DNA of 64,000 nucleotides from Gammaproteobacteria bacterium (GTDB lineage Bacteria > Pseudomonadota > Gammaproteobacteria > Enterobacterales > Permianibacteraceae), in assembly GCA_016182845.1 (NCBI GenBank), contig JACPFT010000016.1, positions 150,805 through 214,804 on the forward strand. Reading direction: 5' to 3'. A model generated the notes under the pieces. It ran no database searches and was not told where the DNA came from. It was given only the letters and a program-made list of their open reading frames with translations. This document shows positions 36,159-45,008 of this stretch, piece by piece (within the stretch, counting starts at the first letter, position 1; each line of letters begins with the position of its first letter). Made by a program: the position numbers and the translations under genes.

Positions 36159-36929
36159 TTGCAAACCGAATCCCTGATCAACTACAGCCTCCAGGCCCTG
36201 TTCTTCCCGCCCGGCGTCCAGATCCTGATCCTGCTCCTGGCCTGGCGGCTGGCGGCGCGGCGGCCGAAACTGGCCCGGGGCATCGCCGCCCTCGCCCTGG
36301 CCAGCCTCTACGCCCTGAGCATGCCCTGGCTCGCCAACCGGCTGATGGACGGCCTGCAGCCCTATGCCGCCCTGAGCGTGCACAAGCTGCAAGCCCCCGC
36401 CGACAGCGCCATCGTCATCCTGGCCGGCGGCCGGCGCGAGCGCGCCGTGGAATACGGCGGCGTCGACACGGTCAGTACCTACAGCCTGGAACGCCTGCGC
36501 TACGGCGCCTGGCTGGCGCGGCGCCTGAAGCTGCCCGTGCTCCTGTCCGGCGGCACGGTATTCGGCGAGGCCACGCCCGAAGCCGTGCTCATGAACCAGA
36601 CCCTGGCCGACGAATTCGGCATCGCGCCGCGCTGGCTGGAGACCGAGAGCCGCAACACCGCCGAGAATGCCCGGCTTTCCGCCCAGAAGCTCAAGGCGGA
36701 GCGCATCGGCCATGCCTACCTGGTCAGCCACGCCTGGCATCTGCCCCGCGCCGTGCCGGAATTCGAGAAGCAGGGCCTGGCCGTCACGCCCGCGCCGCTC
36801 GCCTTCGTCAGCGACTCCGAGCTGAACCACGGCCCCCTGCCCTACCTGCCCAGCGCCGCCGCCCTGCATGTCTCGCGCCTGGCCCTACACGAATGGGTAG
36901 GGCGCTTGTGGTACCGGCTGCGGTACTAG
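36159..36929 (+). CDS. YdcF/SanA/ElyC-family protein (DUF218)
   Basis: The 256-residue inner-membrane protein has two N-terminal helices (about 8-28 and 40-58) and a DUF218 domain. The domain has DSAIVILAGGRRERAVEYGG, LPVLLSGG, the ETESRNTAENA motif and YLVSHAWHLPRA, typical of the ElyC/SanA group linked to envelope barrier and cell-wall precursor metabolism. The best start is TTG 36159 (MQTESLINYSLQ), but no ribosome-binding site precedes it. The upstream sequence belongs to the AT-rich island, so the gene may have lost its native 5' region or gained a new leader there. Confidence 0.82.
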   Translation: MQTESLINYSLQALFFPPGVQILILLLAWRLAARRPKLARGIAALALASLYALSMPWLANRLMDGLQPYAALSVHKLQAPADSAIVILAGGRRERAVEYGGVDTVSTYSLERLRYGAWLARRLKLPVLLSGGTVFGEATPEAVLMNQTLADEFGIAPRWLETESRNTAENARLSAQKLKAERIGHAYLVSHAWHLPRAVPEFEKQGLAVTPAPLAFVSDSELNHGPLPYLPSAAALHVSRLALHEWVGRLWYRLRY

Positions 36930-36959
36930 CAGGAAACAAGTCCTTACCATTGTTCTTTT

Positions 36960-36979
36960 CCGCCGCCGGCCGGCGGCGG
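36960..36979. terminator. GC-rich palindrome after the ydcF-like gene
   Basis: A perfect 20-bp palindrome of CCG/CGG units lies 31 bp after the stop. No T-run follows on the plus strand (GTTACAG), so its function as a terminator is uncertain. Confidence 0.3.
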
Positions 36980-37025
36980 TTACAGTCGCGAATCCTGACG
37001 AACCGACCTCCCGCCGGAGCACATC

Positions 37026-37919
37026 ATGAAAACGCTTTTCTTCAATGCAGGCGGACACCTGCGCAACGGCTGGTGGGTCGCGGTGTTCCTCGCCTTATTC
37101 GCCGCCTCGCGCCGGATCTATACCCCCCTCTCCCGCAGCCTGCAGGACGCCGGCATCCCCGAAGCCGCCCTGGACCCCCTGCCCGTGCTATTTGCCCTGC
37201 TCGTCACCTGGGCCTGCACCCGCCTGCGCCGCGAGCCCCTGAGCAGCGTGGGCCTGCGCCTCGACGGCCGCTGGCTCAAGGATCTCGCCGCCGGCAGCCT
37301 GGTGGGCCTGAGCTCGATGCTGGCCATCGCCACCCTTATCGGCCTGGCCGGCGGCGTAAGCTTCAGCCTGAACCCCGGCGCCAGCTGGAGTGCTTTGCTT
37401 TCCGGTCTGTACTTTTTCGTCTTCGTGGCCCTGCTGGAAGAGCTGTTGTTTCGCGGCTTCGTCTTCCAGCGCCTGGTGGACGGGATCGGCATCTGGCCCG
37501 CCCAGCTCGCCCTGGCCCTGCTCTTCGCCGCCGGCCATTGGGACAACCCCGGCATGGACGGTATCACCACGATCCTGGCCAGCCTCGACATCGGCCTGGG
37601 CGCCATCCTCTACGGCCTCGCCTATTTGCGCACCCGCAGCCTGGCCCTGCCCGTGGGCATGCACCTGGGCTGGAACTTGACCCAGGGTTCCATTCTCGGC
37701 TTCGAGGTCAGCGGCTTGGAACAGACCGGCCTGTTCCAGCGCACGCTGCACGGCGAATCCGTGTGGTTGAATGGCGGCAGCTTCGGTCCCGAGTCCAGCG
37801 TGTTCGCCGTGCTGGTGGATGTGGCCGTTCTGGTCGCCCTGTGGCGCTGGAAGGGCAGGCAGGGAGCCGCCGCACTAGCCCCGCCCCCCGCCGTGGCGGC
37901 GCTGGCGGAATCCGCCTAG
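37026..37919 (+). CDS. CPBP-family intramembrane metalloprotease (CAAX protease-like)
   Basis: The 297-residue protein has about eight hydrophobic segments and all three motifs of the Abi/CPBP family. These are EExxxR as E138 E139 ... R143 (LLEELLFRGFVFQR), FxxxH as FAAGHWDN with H171, and HxxxN as MHLGWNLTQG near residue 208. These residues form the intramembrane active site. Bacterial members cleave membrane peptides or serve in bacteriocin immunity; the substrate here is unknown. The C-terminus is Ala/Pro-rich. It is followed 45 bp later by a small exported protein. Confidence 0.88.
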   Translation: MKTLFFNAGGHLRNGWWVAVFLALFAASRRIYTPLSRSLQDAGIPEAALDPLPVLFALLVTWACTRLRREPLSSVGLRLDGRWLKDLAAGSLVGLSSMLAIATLIGLAGGVSFSLNPGASWSALLSGLYFFVFVALLEELLFRGFVFQRLVDGIGIWPAQLALALLFAAGHWDNPGMDGITTILASLDIGLGAILYGLAYLRTRSLALPVGMHLGWNLTQGSILGFEVSGLEQTGLFQRTLHGESVWLNGGSFGPESSVFAVLVDVAVLVALWRWKGRQGAAALAPPPAVAALAESA

Positions 37920-37964
37920 GCCCAAATTCGACTTATGCTATTCACTTATCGACGAGGACTCGCC

Positions 37965-38522
37965 ATGTCGCCCAGCCTGCCACGGACCCTAGCCGCCCTG
38001 CTCGGCCTCGCAGCCACGCTGCCGGTCCAGGCCGAGGACGCCCGCGCGGCGTTTTTTCAGGGCCTGAAAAGCCTGTGCGGCGCGCGCTTCGAGGGGCAGA
38101 TGAGCTTCCCCACCAGCGGCCAGGATGCCTTCGCCGGCAAGCGCCTGGTGGCCGAGATCCGCGACTGCGGGGAGAAGGAGATCCGCGTGCCCTTCGCGGT
38201 CGGCGAGGATCGCTCGCGCACCTGGGTGTTCACGCGCGGACCCGATGGCCTGCAGCTGCAGCACGATCACCGCCACGCCGATGGCACGCCCGATGCGCAG
38301 ACCCTGTACGGCGGCCTGGCCCGGGACACCGGCACGGCCCATGCCCAGTCCTTCGCCGCCGATGCCTACACGGCCAAGCTGATCCCCGCCGCCGCCAGCA
38401 ATGTCTGGACGGTAAGCCTCAGTACCGACGGTCAGGAGCTGACCTACCACCTGGAGCGCCACGGCCAGCCCCGATTCACCGCCGTGCTGAAGCGCCAGGC
38501 CCAGCCCGGTAACAGGCCATGA
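37965..38522 (+). CDS. Conserved exported protein of unknown function
   Basis: The 185-residue protein starts at ATG 37965 behind GACGAGGA (the ATG 30 bp upstream lacks a ribosome-binding site). It has a signal peptide ending PVQAEDA. Conserved-looking blocks are LCGARFEGQMSFPTSGQDAF, IRVPFAVGEDRSRTWVFTR and LQHDHRHADGTPDAQTLYGG. I recall similar proteins in other gammaproteobacteria, but no function is known to me. Two cysteines (about 40 and 68) could form a disulphide. The stop overlaps the next start (ATGA). Confidence 0.75.
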   Translation: MSPSLPRTLAALLGLAATLPVQAEDARAAFFQGLKSLCGARFEGQMSFPTSGQDAFAGKRLVAEIRDCGEKEIRVPFAVGEDRSRTWVFTRGPDGLQLQHDHRHADGTPDAQTLYGGLARDTGTAHAQSFAADAYTAKLIPAAASNVWTVSLSTDGQELTYHLERHGQPRFTAVLKRQAQPGNRP

Positions 38523-39151
38523 GCGACAAGAAGCATTGGGAACAGGTCTACCAGACCAAGGCCGAGGACGCGGTGAGCTGGTTCCAGCCTCGCGCCGAGA
38601 AGTCCCTGGGCCTGATCCAGGCCTGCGGCTTGCCCAAGGACGCGCCGATTATCGACGTGGGCGGCGGCGCCTCGGTCCTGGTGGATGACTTGCTGGCGGC
38701 GGGTTTCACCGAACTCACCGTCCTGGATCTCTCCGGCGCGGCCTTAGGCCAGACGCGGACGCGTCTTGGCCAGGCGGCGGGGCACGTGCGCTGGCTGGAG
38801 GCGGACATCACGACGGTCGAGCTGCCGGCGGCCCAATACGCCCTCTGGCACGACCGCGCCGTGTTCCATTTCCTCACCGAGGCCGACCAGCGCGCCGCTT
38901 ATGTGGCCCGGCTCAGGCACGCCCTCCAGCCGGGCGGCCATCTCATCCTAGCCACCTTCGCCGAGGACGGCCCGGAACGCTGCAGCGGCCTGCCGGTCTG
39001 CCGCTACAGCGCGGAAGCCCTGAGCGCGGAACTGGGCGCGGAGTTCGTGCTTCAGACCGAACTGCGCGACGAACACCACACGCCCTTCGGCACCAGCCAG
39101 CGCTTTCTTTACTGCCATTTCCGCTACCAGCCGGAAGCGGCCGGCGGCTAG
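38519..39151 (+). CDS. Class I SAM-dependent methyltransferase
   Basis: The 210-residue cytoplasmic protein has motif I IIDVGGGASVLVDDLL (about 44-59), the acidic end of beta-2 in LTVLDLS, a WLEADITTV motif II region and LWHDRAVFHFLT as motif IV. The N-terminal HWEQVYQTKAEDAVSWFQP is typical of a group found next to EEF1A-lysine-methyltransferase-like and tellurite-resistance-type enzymes. Substrate is unknown. The start overlaps the preceding stop by four bases, so the two proteins are coupled. A strong terminator follows. Confidence 0.83.
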   Translation: MSDKKHWEQVYQTKAEDAVSWFQPRAEKSLGLIQACGLPKDAPIIDVGGGASVLVDDLLAAGFTELTVLDLSGAALGQTRTRLGQAAGHVRWLEADITTVELPAAQYALWHDRAVFHFLTEADQRAAYVARLRHALQPGGHLILATFAEDGPERCSGLPVCRYSAEALSAELGAEFVLQTELRDEHHTPFGTSQRFLYCHFRYQPEAAGG

Positions 39152-39158
39152 GCCAAAA

Positions 39159-39188
39159 AAAAGGGCAGGGTTCGAACCCTGCCCTTTT
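39159..39188. terminator. Bidirectional rho-independent terminator
   Basis: AAAAGGGCAGGG pairs with CCCTGCCCTTTT around TTCGAA. T-runs exist on both strands, so it serves both the methyltransferase gene and the convergent fpr gene. Confidence 0.9.
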
Positions 39189-39206
39189 CGCATCAACACA
39201 CCCGGC

Positions 39207-39980
39207 TCACTTCTCCACGAAGGCGCGCTCGATGACGTAATGGGCCTGCTGTCCGTGGCGGGACTCGTGGAAGCCGCGCGCCTCCAGGATGGCGCAGGTA
39301 TCTTTCAGCATGCTGGGGCTGCCGCAGATCATGACGCGGTCGGTGTCGGGATTGAGCGGGGGCAGGCCCAGGTCGGCGGCCAGCTTGCCGCTCTCGATGA
39401 GGTCGGTGATGCGGCCCTGGTTCTCGAACTCCTCGCGGGTCACCGTCGGGTAATAGACCAGCTTGGCCTTGATGTCATCGCCGAAGAATTCGTGCTCGGG
39501 CAGCTCCTGCTTGAGCATCTCCCGGTAGGCCAGCTCGTTCACCTGGCGCACGCCATGGGTCAGGATCACCTTGTCGAAGCGCTCGTAGACCGCCGGGTCG
39601 CGGATGATGGACAGGAAGGGCGCGAGGCCCGTGCCCGTACTGATCAGGTAGAGATGCTTGCCCGGCAGCAAATGGTCGAGGACCAGGGTGCCCGTCGGTT
39701 TCTTACTGACGAAGATGCTGTCGCCTTCCTTCAGATGCTGCAGGCGCGAGGTCAAGGGGCCGTTCTGCACCTTGATGCTGAAGAACTCCAGCTCGTCCTC
39801 GTAATTCGGGCTGACGATGGAATAGGCGCGCATCAGCGGCCGGCCCTCGATTTCCAGGCCGATCATGACGAAATGCCCGTTCTCGAAACGCAGACCCGGA
39901 TCGCGGGTGGTCTTGAAGCTGAACAGGGTATCGTTCCAGTGGTGAACGGAGAGCACGCGCTCGGTGGTCAGGGTCGTCAT
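39207..39980 (-). CDS. fpr: Ferredoxin--NADP+ reductase
   Basis: The 257-residue FAD enzyme moves electrons between NADPH and ferredoxin or flavodoxin. The start at 39980 gives MTTLTTERVLSVHHWNDTLF, which aligns with Pseudomonas FprA as I recall it. FAD binding is RAYSIVSPNY, NADP binding is STGTGLAPFLS and CGSPSML, and the C-terminus is IERAFVEK, the typical FprA ending. Length is standard. The region between its start and ghrA (39981-40286) holds a REP-like repeat and no gene. It is transcribed alone. Confidence 0.95.
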   Translation of the reverse strand: MTTLTTERVLSVHHWNDTLFSFKTTRDPGLRFENGHFVMIGLEIEGRPLMRAYSIVSPNYEDELEFFSIKVQNGPLTSRLQHLKEGDSIFVSKKPTGTLVLDHLLPGKHLYLISTGTGLAPFLSIIRDPAVYERFDKVILTHGVRQVNELAYREMLKQELPEHEFFGDDIKAKLVYYPTVTREEFENQGRITDLIESGKLAADLGLPPLNPDTDRVMICGSPSMLKDTCAILEARGFHESRHGQQAHYVIERAFVEK

Positions 39981-40040
39981 GGCTTTGCACATCGTCTCAT
40001 GAGGAAAACAAGCCGGCCGGGGAGGCATCCGGCGCCATGG

Positions 40041-40127
40041 CCGCCGTTCGTCCTGAGCCAGTCGAAGGGCGGACGGCGGCGCACTACGGCGACGCCATTC
40101 ATGGTTCGACAGGCTCACCACGAACGG
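40041..40127. repeat. REP-like repeat pair in the fpr-ghrA gap
   Basis: The left unit is CGTTCGTCCTGAGCCAGTCG with AAGGGCGGACGG; the right unit is ATGGTTCGACAGGCTCACCA with CGAACGG. It is the same paired design as the copies at 25070 and 43530. The rest of the gap holds no recognisable element apart from an AT-rich stretch near 40165-40215 that could be a promoter. Confidence 0.8.
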
Positions 40128-40286
40128 CTTGCGGCGCGGTGATGCGGGGGCCTCCAGTGGCCGGGCGCTATTTTTTCATAATGATGCGCCGCGATAAACG
40201 TCGAAGCGAAAGAATTTCCGGATATGAGCATGTAGCCAATTGCCGCAGGCTACACTCCGCCCCCATCGTCAGTGGAGTGTTGCGTC

Positions 40287-41210
40287 GTGGATATCGTCTT
40301 GTATAGCGCCAAGGATTTGCAGGAATGGCGGCAGGCCCTGGCGGCGGCCCTGCCGGAAGCCCGGGTGCATCGGTGGTCCGAGGCCCTGGACATCCAGGCC
40401 GACTACGCCGTGGTCTGGAAGCCGCCCGCCGCCCTGTTCGCGCAGCAGCGCGGCCTGAGGGCCATCTTATCCCTGGGCGCGGGGGTCAATGCCCTGCTCG
40501 CCGACCCGGCCCTGCCCGCCGACGTGCCCCTGGTGCGCATGGAGGACGGCGGCATGGCGCCGCAAATGGAGGAGTACGCCCTGTACTGCGCCCTCTCCGA
40601 GCTAAGGCGCCTGCCCCATTATGCCGCCGAGCAGCGGGCCGGGCGCTGGAGCCCCAGGCCCTTGCGCAGCCGCAGCGACCTACCTGTCGCCGTGCTCGGC
40701 GCGGGGGTGATGGGCCGGGCGGCGGCGCGGGCCTTGCGCGCTTTCGGCTTCCCGGTCGGCGTCTGGAGCCGCAGCCCCAAGACCCTGGAAGGTCTGGCGC
40801 ATTTCACCGGCGAGGCGGGTCTGCGGGAGCTGCTGGAGCGAAGCCGGCTGGCCATCGCCCTGCTGCCGCTCACCGCCGACACCACGGGCCTGCTCGATGC
40901 CCGCCGCCTGGCCTGGCTACCGGAAGGGGCGGCCCTGGTCAATCTGGCGCGCGGCGAGCTGGTGGACGACGAGGCGCTGCTGGCGGCCCTGGACTCGGGG
41001 CGGCTGGGCCATGCCTACCTGGATGTCTTCGCCAGCGAGCCCTTGCCGGCCGGGCACCGCTTTTGGAGCCACCCGTCGATCAGCCTGACACCCCATGTGG
41101 CGGCGCTGACCCCCTTCGACGCGGCCTGTGCCCAGATCGCCGACAAGATCCGCCGCCTGGAACGGGGCGAGGCTATCGGCGGCGTGGTGGACCGCTCCCG
41201 GGGCTACTAG
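40287..41210 (+). CDS. ghrA: Glyoxylate/hydroxypyruvate reductase A
   Basis: The 307-residue NAD(P)-dependent 2-hydroxyacid dehydrogenase reduces glyoxylate or hydroxypyruvate. The nucleotide-binding motif is VAVLGAGVMGRAAARAL (about 138-154). Catalytic Arg is in NLARGELVDD, Glu in DVFASEPLP and His in LTPHVAALT. The VVWKPPAALFAQQRGL segment fits GhrA. The GTG at 40287 is preferred, with GGAG spaced nine bases before it; a GTG at 40272 is possible. It converges on, and overlaps by four bases, the PAP2 gene. Confidence 0.9.
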   Translation: MDIVLYSAKDLQEWRQALAAALPEARVHRWSEALDIQADYAVVWKPPAALFAQQRGLRAILSLGAGVNALLADPALPADVPLVRMEDGGMAPQMEEYALYCALSELRRLPHYAAEQRAGRWSPRPLRSRSDLPVAVLGAGVMGRAAARALRAFGFPVGVWSRSPKTLEGLAHFTGEAGLRELLERSRLAIALLPLTADTTGLLDARRLAWLPEGAALVNLARGELVDDEALLAALDSGRLGHAYLDVFASEPLPAGHRFWSHPSISLTPHVAALTPFDAACAQIADKIRRLERGEAIGGVVDRSRGY

Positions 41211-41980
41211 AACCGCGTTTGGACGAACACCATGGCGCCCTCGTCCACCGGCACGACGCTGAGCGCCGTGCCCGGCTCGGGCCGATCCAGGAAGGCGCCG
41301 TACAGCCACTGGCCCACGAAGCTGCCCAGGGCCGCGCCAGCCAGGACGTCGCTGGGATGGTGCTTGCCGGCTTCCACCCGCGACCAGGCCACGGCGCTGG
41401 CCGTGGTGTAGAGCCCGATATTCCAGGCCCAGCGCGCCCCGGTGGAGGCGCCGGCGTCCTCCAGGTTGCGTGCGGCGATACCGGCATAGGAGAACGCCTG
41501 GGTAGCATGGCCGGACGGGAAGCTGCGGTCGCCGGAATCGTCCGGACGTTCCCTACCCACGGCCGACTTCAGGCCCTCGCCCACGCCCGCCGCCGTGCCA
41601 TGGGCCAGGATCAGGGCGCCAGTGCGCCGCAGCGGGCCGTTGCCCGCGCCATCCGGCTCCACGGATCCCGTGTACCAGGCCGTGCCCAGGGCCAATAGCC
41701 CCAGGGCATTCTGTCCCCGATCGCCGAATTCCTGGGCGTCATCACCGTCGTCGAAGAGCCGGGGATCCTCCCGGGCCGAATCGGACAGCCGGTGATCGGC
41801 ATCGGCGGCCACGACGATGGCCGCCCCCAGGGCCGGCGCCCAGCTTGCCGGACTCTGGGCGGCCTCGACCGCCGAATCCCGCCATTCCTGGCCCGAGGGC
41901 CAGAAGCCCCGGGAGGAGCTGGCGCAGCCGGCCAGGGACAAACCGCTCAGGGCGAACAGAAGAGTGCACAGGGCGCGCAT
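41207..41980 (-). CDS. PAP2-family phosphatase, lipoprotein
   Basis: The 257-residue protein has a lipoprotein signal peptide (MRALCTLLFALSGLSLAGC, Cys19). The three PAP2 motifs are complete: KSAVGRERPDD (KxxxxxxRP), SFPSGHAT (PSGH) and SRVEAGKHHPSDVLAG (SRxxxxxHxxxD). This gives the vanadium-haloperoxidase-type phosphatase active site with two His and one Arg. Likely substrates are lipid phosphates at the envelope. A lipid anchor in place of membrane helices is seen in one branch of the family. It lies next to lnt on the same strand, 46 bp away, so both might be transcribed together. Confidence 0.88.
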   Translation of the reverse strand: MRALCTLLFALSGLSLAGCASSSRGFWPSGQEWRDSAVEAAQSPASWAPALGAAIVVAADADHRLSDSAREDPRLFDDGDDAQEFGDRGQNALGLLALGTAWYTGSVEPDGAGNGPLRRTGALILAHGTAAGVGEGLKSAVGRERPDDSGDRSFPSGHATQAFSYAGIAARNLEDAGASTGARWAWNIGLYTTASAVAWSRVEAGKHHPSDVLAGAALGSFVGQWLYGAFLDRPEPGTALSVVPVDEGAMVFVQTRF

Positions 41981-42025
41981 GGAAAACTCCGTCGAAGGGC
42001 GTCTTACCAGCATAGCCCCTGGGGG

Positions 42026-43498
42026 CTAATCTGCCCGGCGCCACCAGGCCAGACCCAGCATCAACGCGGCCAAACCCGCCAACAAGCCCGCACCGAAGCG
42101 CGCGAAGGGCGTGCGTCCAGTCGTGGGCTGAATCTCGCCCGACAGGACGCCCGGCTCGAACTGGGGCAGGCGCGCCGTCACCCGGCCCTGGGCATCCACC
42201 AGGGCGGTGATGCCGTTGTTGGTGGCGCGGATCAGGGGCCGGCCATTCTCCAGGGCGCGCATGCGGGCGATTTCCAGGTGCTGGTGCGGGCCTATGGAGT
42301 CGCCGAACCAGGCGTCATTGCTAACCGTGAGAATGGCATCCGCATCCACCGCCGCCACCTGCAGCGGATAGGCGATCTCGTAGCAGATGGCCGGATTTAG
42401 GGTGATGCCACCGGATTTCAGGGCGGCGCCGGACTCCCCGGCGGTGAAAGCCGACATGGGCAGGTCGAAGAAGCCGATCAGGCCGCGCAGGGCGGCCTCC
42501 AGGGGCACGTACTCGCCGAAGGGCACCAGGTGCTGCTTATGGTATTCGCCCTCGCCGCGCCCGTAGACCACCACGGAATTGTGATAGCGGCGCGGGTTCA
42601 GCTCGGCCGTGGGCAGGCCCATGACCAGGGCGGAACCGGATGCTTGCGCCTTCTTGTCCAGCTCGTCCAGCAGGGGCTTGAGCTGTTCGCGCAAGGCCGG
42701 CAGCGCCGCCTCCGGCCAGACCACGATGGCCCTGCCCCAATGGGGCGCCGACAGGCCCGCATAGGTCTCCACCGTCGGTTCCAGGGACTCCGGGTTCCAT
42801 TTCACTTCCTGGGGCACATTGCCCTGGACCAGGGCCAGGGACACCGGCGCGCCCTTGGGTGCTACCCAGGACAGCCGTCCCGCCGCCCAACCCAGGGCCA
42901 GCACGGCGGCGGCCAGCGCGGCGAAGGCATAGCGCCCTGACAGGCAGAGGTACAAAGCGCCGATGACCATGGCCAGGCCCAGGCTCAGGCCATAGACGCC
43001 CAGAACTGGCGCCAGCCCGGCCAGGGGCCCGTCGATCTGGCTATAGCCGAAGAACAGCCAGGGAAAGCCGGTGATGAACCAGCCGCGAAACGCTTCCTGG
43101 GCCAGCCAGAGTACCGGGAAGGCCAGGACATGGCGCGCGGCATCGTCCTTCGGAAACCAGCGGGCCAGGGCGGCCATGGCCAGACCGGCATAGAGCGCCA
43201 TATAGGCGGCCAGGAGCAGGACGAAGCCGGCGGCCAGGACCCAGGGCGCCTGGCCGAAGACATGGATGGAGACGTGCACCCAGGACACGCCGAAGCCATA
43301 GAAGCCCAAGGCCCAAAAGAAGCCCCGGGCGAAAGCGGCCTTGGGAGTCAGCCCCCGGGTGGACCAGAGCAGCCCCAGGCCGCTGAGGATCAGGGCCGGC
43401 CAGAAGCCATAGGGGGCGAAGGCGAAGACGCCCAACAGACCCAGGAGCAGAGCCAGGCCATGCCCGCGCCAGCCTGGCGCGCGCCATTGATGCAACAT
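42026..43498 (-). CDS. lnt: Apolipoprotein N-acyltransferase
   Basis: The 490-residue inner-membrane enzyme adds the third acyl chain to lipoproteins. About six N-terminal helices (residues 10-200) are followed by a periplasmic nitrilase-like domain. Its catalytic triad is visible as Glu in VWPEAALPAL, Lys in EGEYHKQHLVPFGEYVPLE and Cys in LNPAICYEIAYP. A last helix closes the protein. The start ATG at 43498 is chosen since the codons upstream lie in a repeat. In many proteobacteria lnt follows ybeX directly, as here, but a 175-bp gap with a REP-like pair has come between. Confidence 0.94.
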   Translation of the reverse strand: MLHQWRAPGWRGHGLALLLGLLGVFAFAPYGFWPALILSGLGLLWSTRGLTPKAAFARGFFWALGFYGFGVSWVHVSIHVFGQAPWVLAAGFVLLLAAYMALYAGLAMAALARWFPKDDAARHVLAFPVLWLAQEAFRGWFITGFPWLFFGYSQIDGPLAGLAPVLGVYGLSLGLAMVIGALYLCLSGRYAFAALAAAVLALGWAAGRLSWVAPKGAPVSLALVQGNVPQEVKWNPESLEPTVETYAGLSAPHWGRAIVVWPEAALPALREQLKPLLDELDKKAQASGSALVMGLPTAELNPRRYHNSVVVYGRGEGEYHKQHLVPFGEYVPLEAALRGLIGFFDLPMSAFTAGESGAALKSGGITLNPAICYEIAYPLQVAAVDADAILTVSNDAWFGDSIGPHQHLEIARMRALENGRPLIRATNNGITALVDAQGRVTARLPQFEPGVLSGEIQPTTGRTPFARFGAGLLAGLAALMLGLAWWRRAD

Positions 43499-43529
43499 CG
43501 TGTATCCCTTTGGGAATTCGAACAGAGAA

Positions 43530-43652
43530 CCGTTCGTCCTGAGTAGAGTCTCACAGAGACTCGTATCGAAGGACGGACATGGGAAGCAGGGTTGTACCAC
43601 GCCGTCCATGGTTCGATACAAGCGGCGAAGCCGCTTTACTCACCACGAACGG
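43530..43652. repeat. REP-like repeat pair between ybeX and lnt
   Basis: Left unit: CCGTTCGTCCTGAG, variable stem AGAGTCTCACAGAGACTC, TATCGAAGG. Right unit: ATGGTTCGATACAAG, stem GCGGCGAAGCCGC, TTTACTCACCACGAACGG. It is the same enlarged-stem design as at 27128 with different stem sequences. Confidence 0.82.
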
Positions 43653-43673
43653 ACGTTGTGTCAGCGGTTACCC

Positions 43674-44540
43674 CTAAGGCCCGTCCTCCACCGGCGAGCT
43701 TTCCACCATGGCGCGCACCTGCAGGAGCCCGATGCGCCGCGAGTCGCCGGACAAGACCTTGAACTGGAAGCGGCCCAGGTCCACGCTCTCGCCCTTGGTC
43801 GGCAGATGACCTATCTGCTGCATGACCAGGCCACCCACGGTGTCGTATTCCTGGTTGGAGAAGCCGGCGTCGAAGAATTCGTTGAAGTCCTCGATGGGCG
43901 TCAGGGCCTTGACCAGGTATTCGTTGGTGCCGCTGGGCTTGATGTCTTCTTCTTCGTCGTCGAAATCGTACTCATCCTCGATGTCGCCGACGATCTCCTC
44001 CAAGACATCCTCGATGGTCACCAGACCAGCGACTCCGCCATATTCATCGACCACGATGGCCATATGGTTGCGGCTGGCGCGGAACTCCTTGAGCAGGGCA
44101 TCGAGCCGCTTGGTCTCGGGGATGTGCACGACCGGCCGCACCAGGCTGGCGAGGGCGAAATCCTCGGTCGAGCCCTTGCCGAACACCGGCAGCAGGTCCT
44201 TGGCGAGCAGGATGCCCACCACGTCGTCGCGGGACTCGCCGACGACCGGGAAGCGCGAATGCCCCGACTCGATCAGGACGGGCAGCAGATCGCATAATGC
44301 CGAGTCGCGCTCGATCACCACCATCTGGGAGCGCGGCACCATGACATCGCGCACCTGCATGACCGACACCTCCATGACCCCTTCGATCATGGAAAAGGCG
44401 TCGTGGTCGATGAGATGGCGCATCTCCGCCGCTTTCAGAACTTCCAGCAGCTCCTCCCTGTCCTTGGGTTCACCTTGCAGGATTTGGCCTAAACGTTCCA
44501 GCCAGGACGGTTTATGTCCGGGACTACTGTCGTCGCTCAT
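43674..44540 (-). CDS. ybeX: CBS-domain protein YbeX/CorC
   Basis: The 288-residue cytoplasmic protein has a paired CBS domain (about 65-190, with DVMVPRSQMVVIERDSALCD and NHMAIVVDEYGGVAGLVTIE) and a C-terminal CorC/HlyC domain (about 210-285). It lacks the DUF21 membrane part, as YbeX does. It is linked to magnesium/cobalt efflux and to ribosome-related phenotypes, since it usually neighbours ybeY. A 9-bp gap to ybeY supports the ybeZYX-lnt operon. Confidence 0.92.
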   Translation of the reverse strand: MSDDSSPGHKPSWLERLGQILQGEPKDREELLEVLKAAEMRHLIDHDAFSMIEGVMEVSVMQVRDVMVPRSQMVVIERDSALCDLLPVLIESGHSRFPVVGESRDDVVGILLAKDLLPVFGKGSTEDFALASLVRPVVHIPETKRLDALLKEFRASRNHMAIVVDEYGGVAGLVTIEDVLEEIVGDIEDEYDFDDEEEDIKPSGTNEYLVKALTPIEDFNEFFDAGFSNQEYDTVGGLVMQQIGHLPTKGESVDLGRFQFKVLSGDSRRIGLLQVRAMVESSPVEDGP

Positions 44541-44549
44541 GATGGTGTT

Positions 44550-45008
44550 TCAGTCACTCTCTTGGTAGGGATCGGGGATGCCGAGGCGGGCGAGGACCTG
44601 GGTTTCCAGAGCTTCCATCTCTTCCGCCTCGTCATCGTCAATATGGTCATAGCCCAGGCAGTGCAAGACGCCGTGCACGGTCAGATGGGCCCAGTGGTGC
44701 AGGACCGGCTTGCCCTGTTCCGCCGCCTCGCGGGTCACCACCGGCGCGCAGATCACCAGATCCCCCAGGAGGGGCAGATCCACGCCGGGCGGCGCCTCGA
44801 AGGGGAAGGACAGGACATTGGTCGCATAGTCCTTGCGCCGGTATTCTCGGTTCAGCTCGCGCCCCTCGACCTCGTCGACCAGGCGCACGGTCAGCTCCGT
44901 GTCGGTTCCACGCAAACCGTCCAGTGCCGCCGCTACCCAGGATTCGAACTGCTCGGGGCCGGGCAGGCCGGTGGTCTCGCTGGCCAGTTGCAGATCAAGG
45001 CTGAGCAT
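44550..45008 (-). CDS. ybeY: Endoribonuclease YbeY
   Basis: The 152-residue protein carries the UPF0054 zinc motif HxxxHxxxxxH as H112, H116 and H122 in [14 protein letters not shown]. The preceding [15 protein letters not shown] is the conserved substrate-cleft strand. It matures the 16S rRNA 3' end and takes part in ribosome quality control. The ATG at 45008 gives the usual start [10 protein letters not shown]. The longer open frame upstream lies in phoH. It overlaps the end of phoH by 14 bases. Confidence 0.94.
   Translation of the reverse strand: MLSLDLQLASETTGLPGPEQFESWVAAALDGLRGTDTELTVRLVDEVEGRELNREYRRKDYATNVLSFPFEAPPGVDLPLLGDLVICAPVVTREAAEQGKPVLHHWAHLTVHGVLHCLGYDHIDDDEAEEMEALETQVLARLGIPDPYQESD

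Noticed and set aside
36026..38512. Open frame of about 830 codons running across the ydcF-like, CPBP and exported-protein genes
   Set aside because: It is an Arg/Pro-rich shifted frame covering three well-supported genes on the same strand.
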